Assembly (NCBI GenBank): GCA_040006675.1 | Contig: JBDTWM010000144.1 | Location: 1 to 6,664 of the forward strand | Reading direction: 5' to 3' | Length of the DNA: 6,664 bases | From: Austwickia sp040006675 | Lineage (GTDB): Bacteria; Actinomycetota; Actinomycetes; Actinomycetales; Dermatophilaceae | Part shown: positions 6,453 through 6,664 of the stretch, piece after piece | Layout of the letters: every line of letters starts with the position of its first letter | Position numbering within the stretch: position 1 is the first letter of the stretch | Position numbers and translations under genes: made by a program | Notes under the pieces: generated by a model | Told to the model about the DNA's origin: nothing | Databases searched by the model: none | The model's input: the letters and a program-made list of their open reading frames with translations, nothing else

Positions 6453-6488
6453 CAAAAATTACTGGAGTCGGTGCGCGACGGGTACTGT
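6453..6488 (+). promoter_or_regulatory. Candidate promoter with A/T-rich patch upstream of -35
   Basis: AAAAATT (6454-6460) runs into a -35-like TTACTG (6459-6464), followed after 18 bases by TACTGT (6483-6488), a good TAnnnT -10. RNA would start near 6495. A/T runs are rare in this window, so the patch stands out. WhiB7-dependent promoters carry an A/T-rich motif just upstream of the -35, and this arrangement resembles them, although TTACTG departs from the usual TTG-type -35. The hydrolase stop is 37 bases upstream, so this promoter must serve something to the right. Confidence 0.4.
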
Positions 6489-6502
6489 CGAACGAACAAT
6501 CA

Positions 6503-6532
6503 ATGGTGACGCAGCAGGTCAGACGCCTCTGA
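6503..6532 (+). CDS. Nine-codon upstream ORF (putative leader peptide)
   Basis: ATG GTG begins the peptide MVTQQVRRL, which ends at TGA 6530-6532. The ATG lies about 8 bases from the predicted RNA start and has no Shine-Dalgarno, so it would be read nearly leaderless, a common mode in actinobacteria. Its second half and stop codon form one side and the loop of the hairpin at 6519-6532, so a ribosome on the last codons would melt that structure. A nine-codon frame can arise by chance; the case rests on the promoter and hairpin context. Confidence 0.3.
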   Translation: MVTQQVRRL

Positions 6533-6616
6533 GGTGGGCAGCCCGGTCACCGTGCCGGTAAAGGCCACGGACGTTGCACTTGCCGTCGGCTGAACGACGA
6601 ATCTCGCTCCAGCACA

Positions 6617-6660
6617 TTGTGAAGGGACCGACCCCCCGCAGGCGGCATCCCCCTTCACGA
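6617..6660 (+). terminator. Ten-bp stem at the end of the leader, possible attenuator
   Basis: TTGTGAAGGG (6617-6626) pairs with CCCTTCACGA (6651-6660) over 10 bp with one T-G wobble, around a 24-base C/G-rich loop. No T-run appears in the four remaining bases, so intrinsic termination cannot be judged. It could be a terminator, an attenuator or a structural arm of the leader. Confidence 0.4.
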
Positions 6661-6664
6661 CCTC

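Larger units (their letters stand above)
6495..6664 (+). other. Structured, attenuator-like leader of a gene beyond the window
   Basis: No large gene fits 6417-6664 on either strand. From the predicted RNA start the sequence can form several hairpins: TCAGA-cgcc-TCTGA (6519-6532, over the uORF stop), CCGTGCC/GG-c-CACGG (6550-6570, one bulge), CGTCG-gctgaa-CGACG (6584-6599) and a long stem at 6617-6660. Alternatives compete: GGTGAC at the uORF start (6505-6510) can pair with GTCACC (6546-6551), which would break the second hairpin. It matches no riboswitch class that I recognise. The downstream gene is not in the window. Confidence 0.35.

Noticed and set aside
6488..6503. LexA (SOS) box at TCGAAC near the right-edge promoter
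   Set aside because: Only one half-site is present; the matching GTTCGA after four bases is absent.
6519..6614. 31-codon minus-strand frame starting MCWSEIRRS
   Set aside because: No Shine-Dalgarno and no promoter, and it runs against the proposed leader; most likely chance.
1..6664. CRISPR arrays, insertion sequences or phage genes
   Set aside because: No regularly spaced repeats, transposase motifs or terminal inverted repeats were seen.

Overview
The window reads as chromosomal DNA of a high-GC Gram-positive bacterium (Actinomycetota). The evidence is the strong G/C bias at third codon positions, GTG starts, a tRNA gene without an encoded CCA end, and an FHA-FHA-ABC exporter whose layout and motifs closely follow mycobacterial Rv1747. 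I cannot name the genus. All genes I accept lie on the + strand.

Left part (1-2076): a tightly coupled three-gene cassette. It holds the 3' end of a DUF1190 (YgiB/YjfM-like) gene, a glutathionylspermidine synthase-like ATP-grasp ligase (YgiC/YjfC-like), and a four-helix DUF350 (YjfL-like) membrane protein. The stop of each gene overlaps the start of the next. The same three families sit together in the E. coli yjfL-yjfM-yjfC cluster, so this looks like a transplanted or anciently shared envelope-associated system whose ligation substrate is unknown.

Middle (2077-2478): a short spacer with an extended -10 promoter, a complete tRNA-Leu(GAG), then 227 bases without a convincing gene.

Centre (2479-5055): one large gene for an FHA-FHA-ABC ATPase-ABC2 permease of the Rv1747 type. 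In mycobacteria this type is controlled by Ser/Thr phosphorylation. No kinase gene is visible here.

Right part (5056-6416): a spacer with a hairpin and a small palindrome, then what looks like a micro-operon. It has two 49-codon ORFs of unknown function and a secreted or membrane-anchored serine hydrolase of the beta-lactamase/DD-peptidase fold. The three starts are spaced exactly 160 bases apart, and each junction has a Shine-Dalgarno sequence overlapping or adjoining the previous stop.

Right edge (6417-6664): no large gene. It contains an A/T-rich patch against a plausible -35/-10 promoter, a nine-codon near-leaderless uORF folded into a hairpin, further alternative hairpins, and a 10-bp stem just before the window ends. 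I read this as the attenuator-like leader of a gene lying beyond the window. It is the most interesting unexplained structure here.
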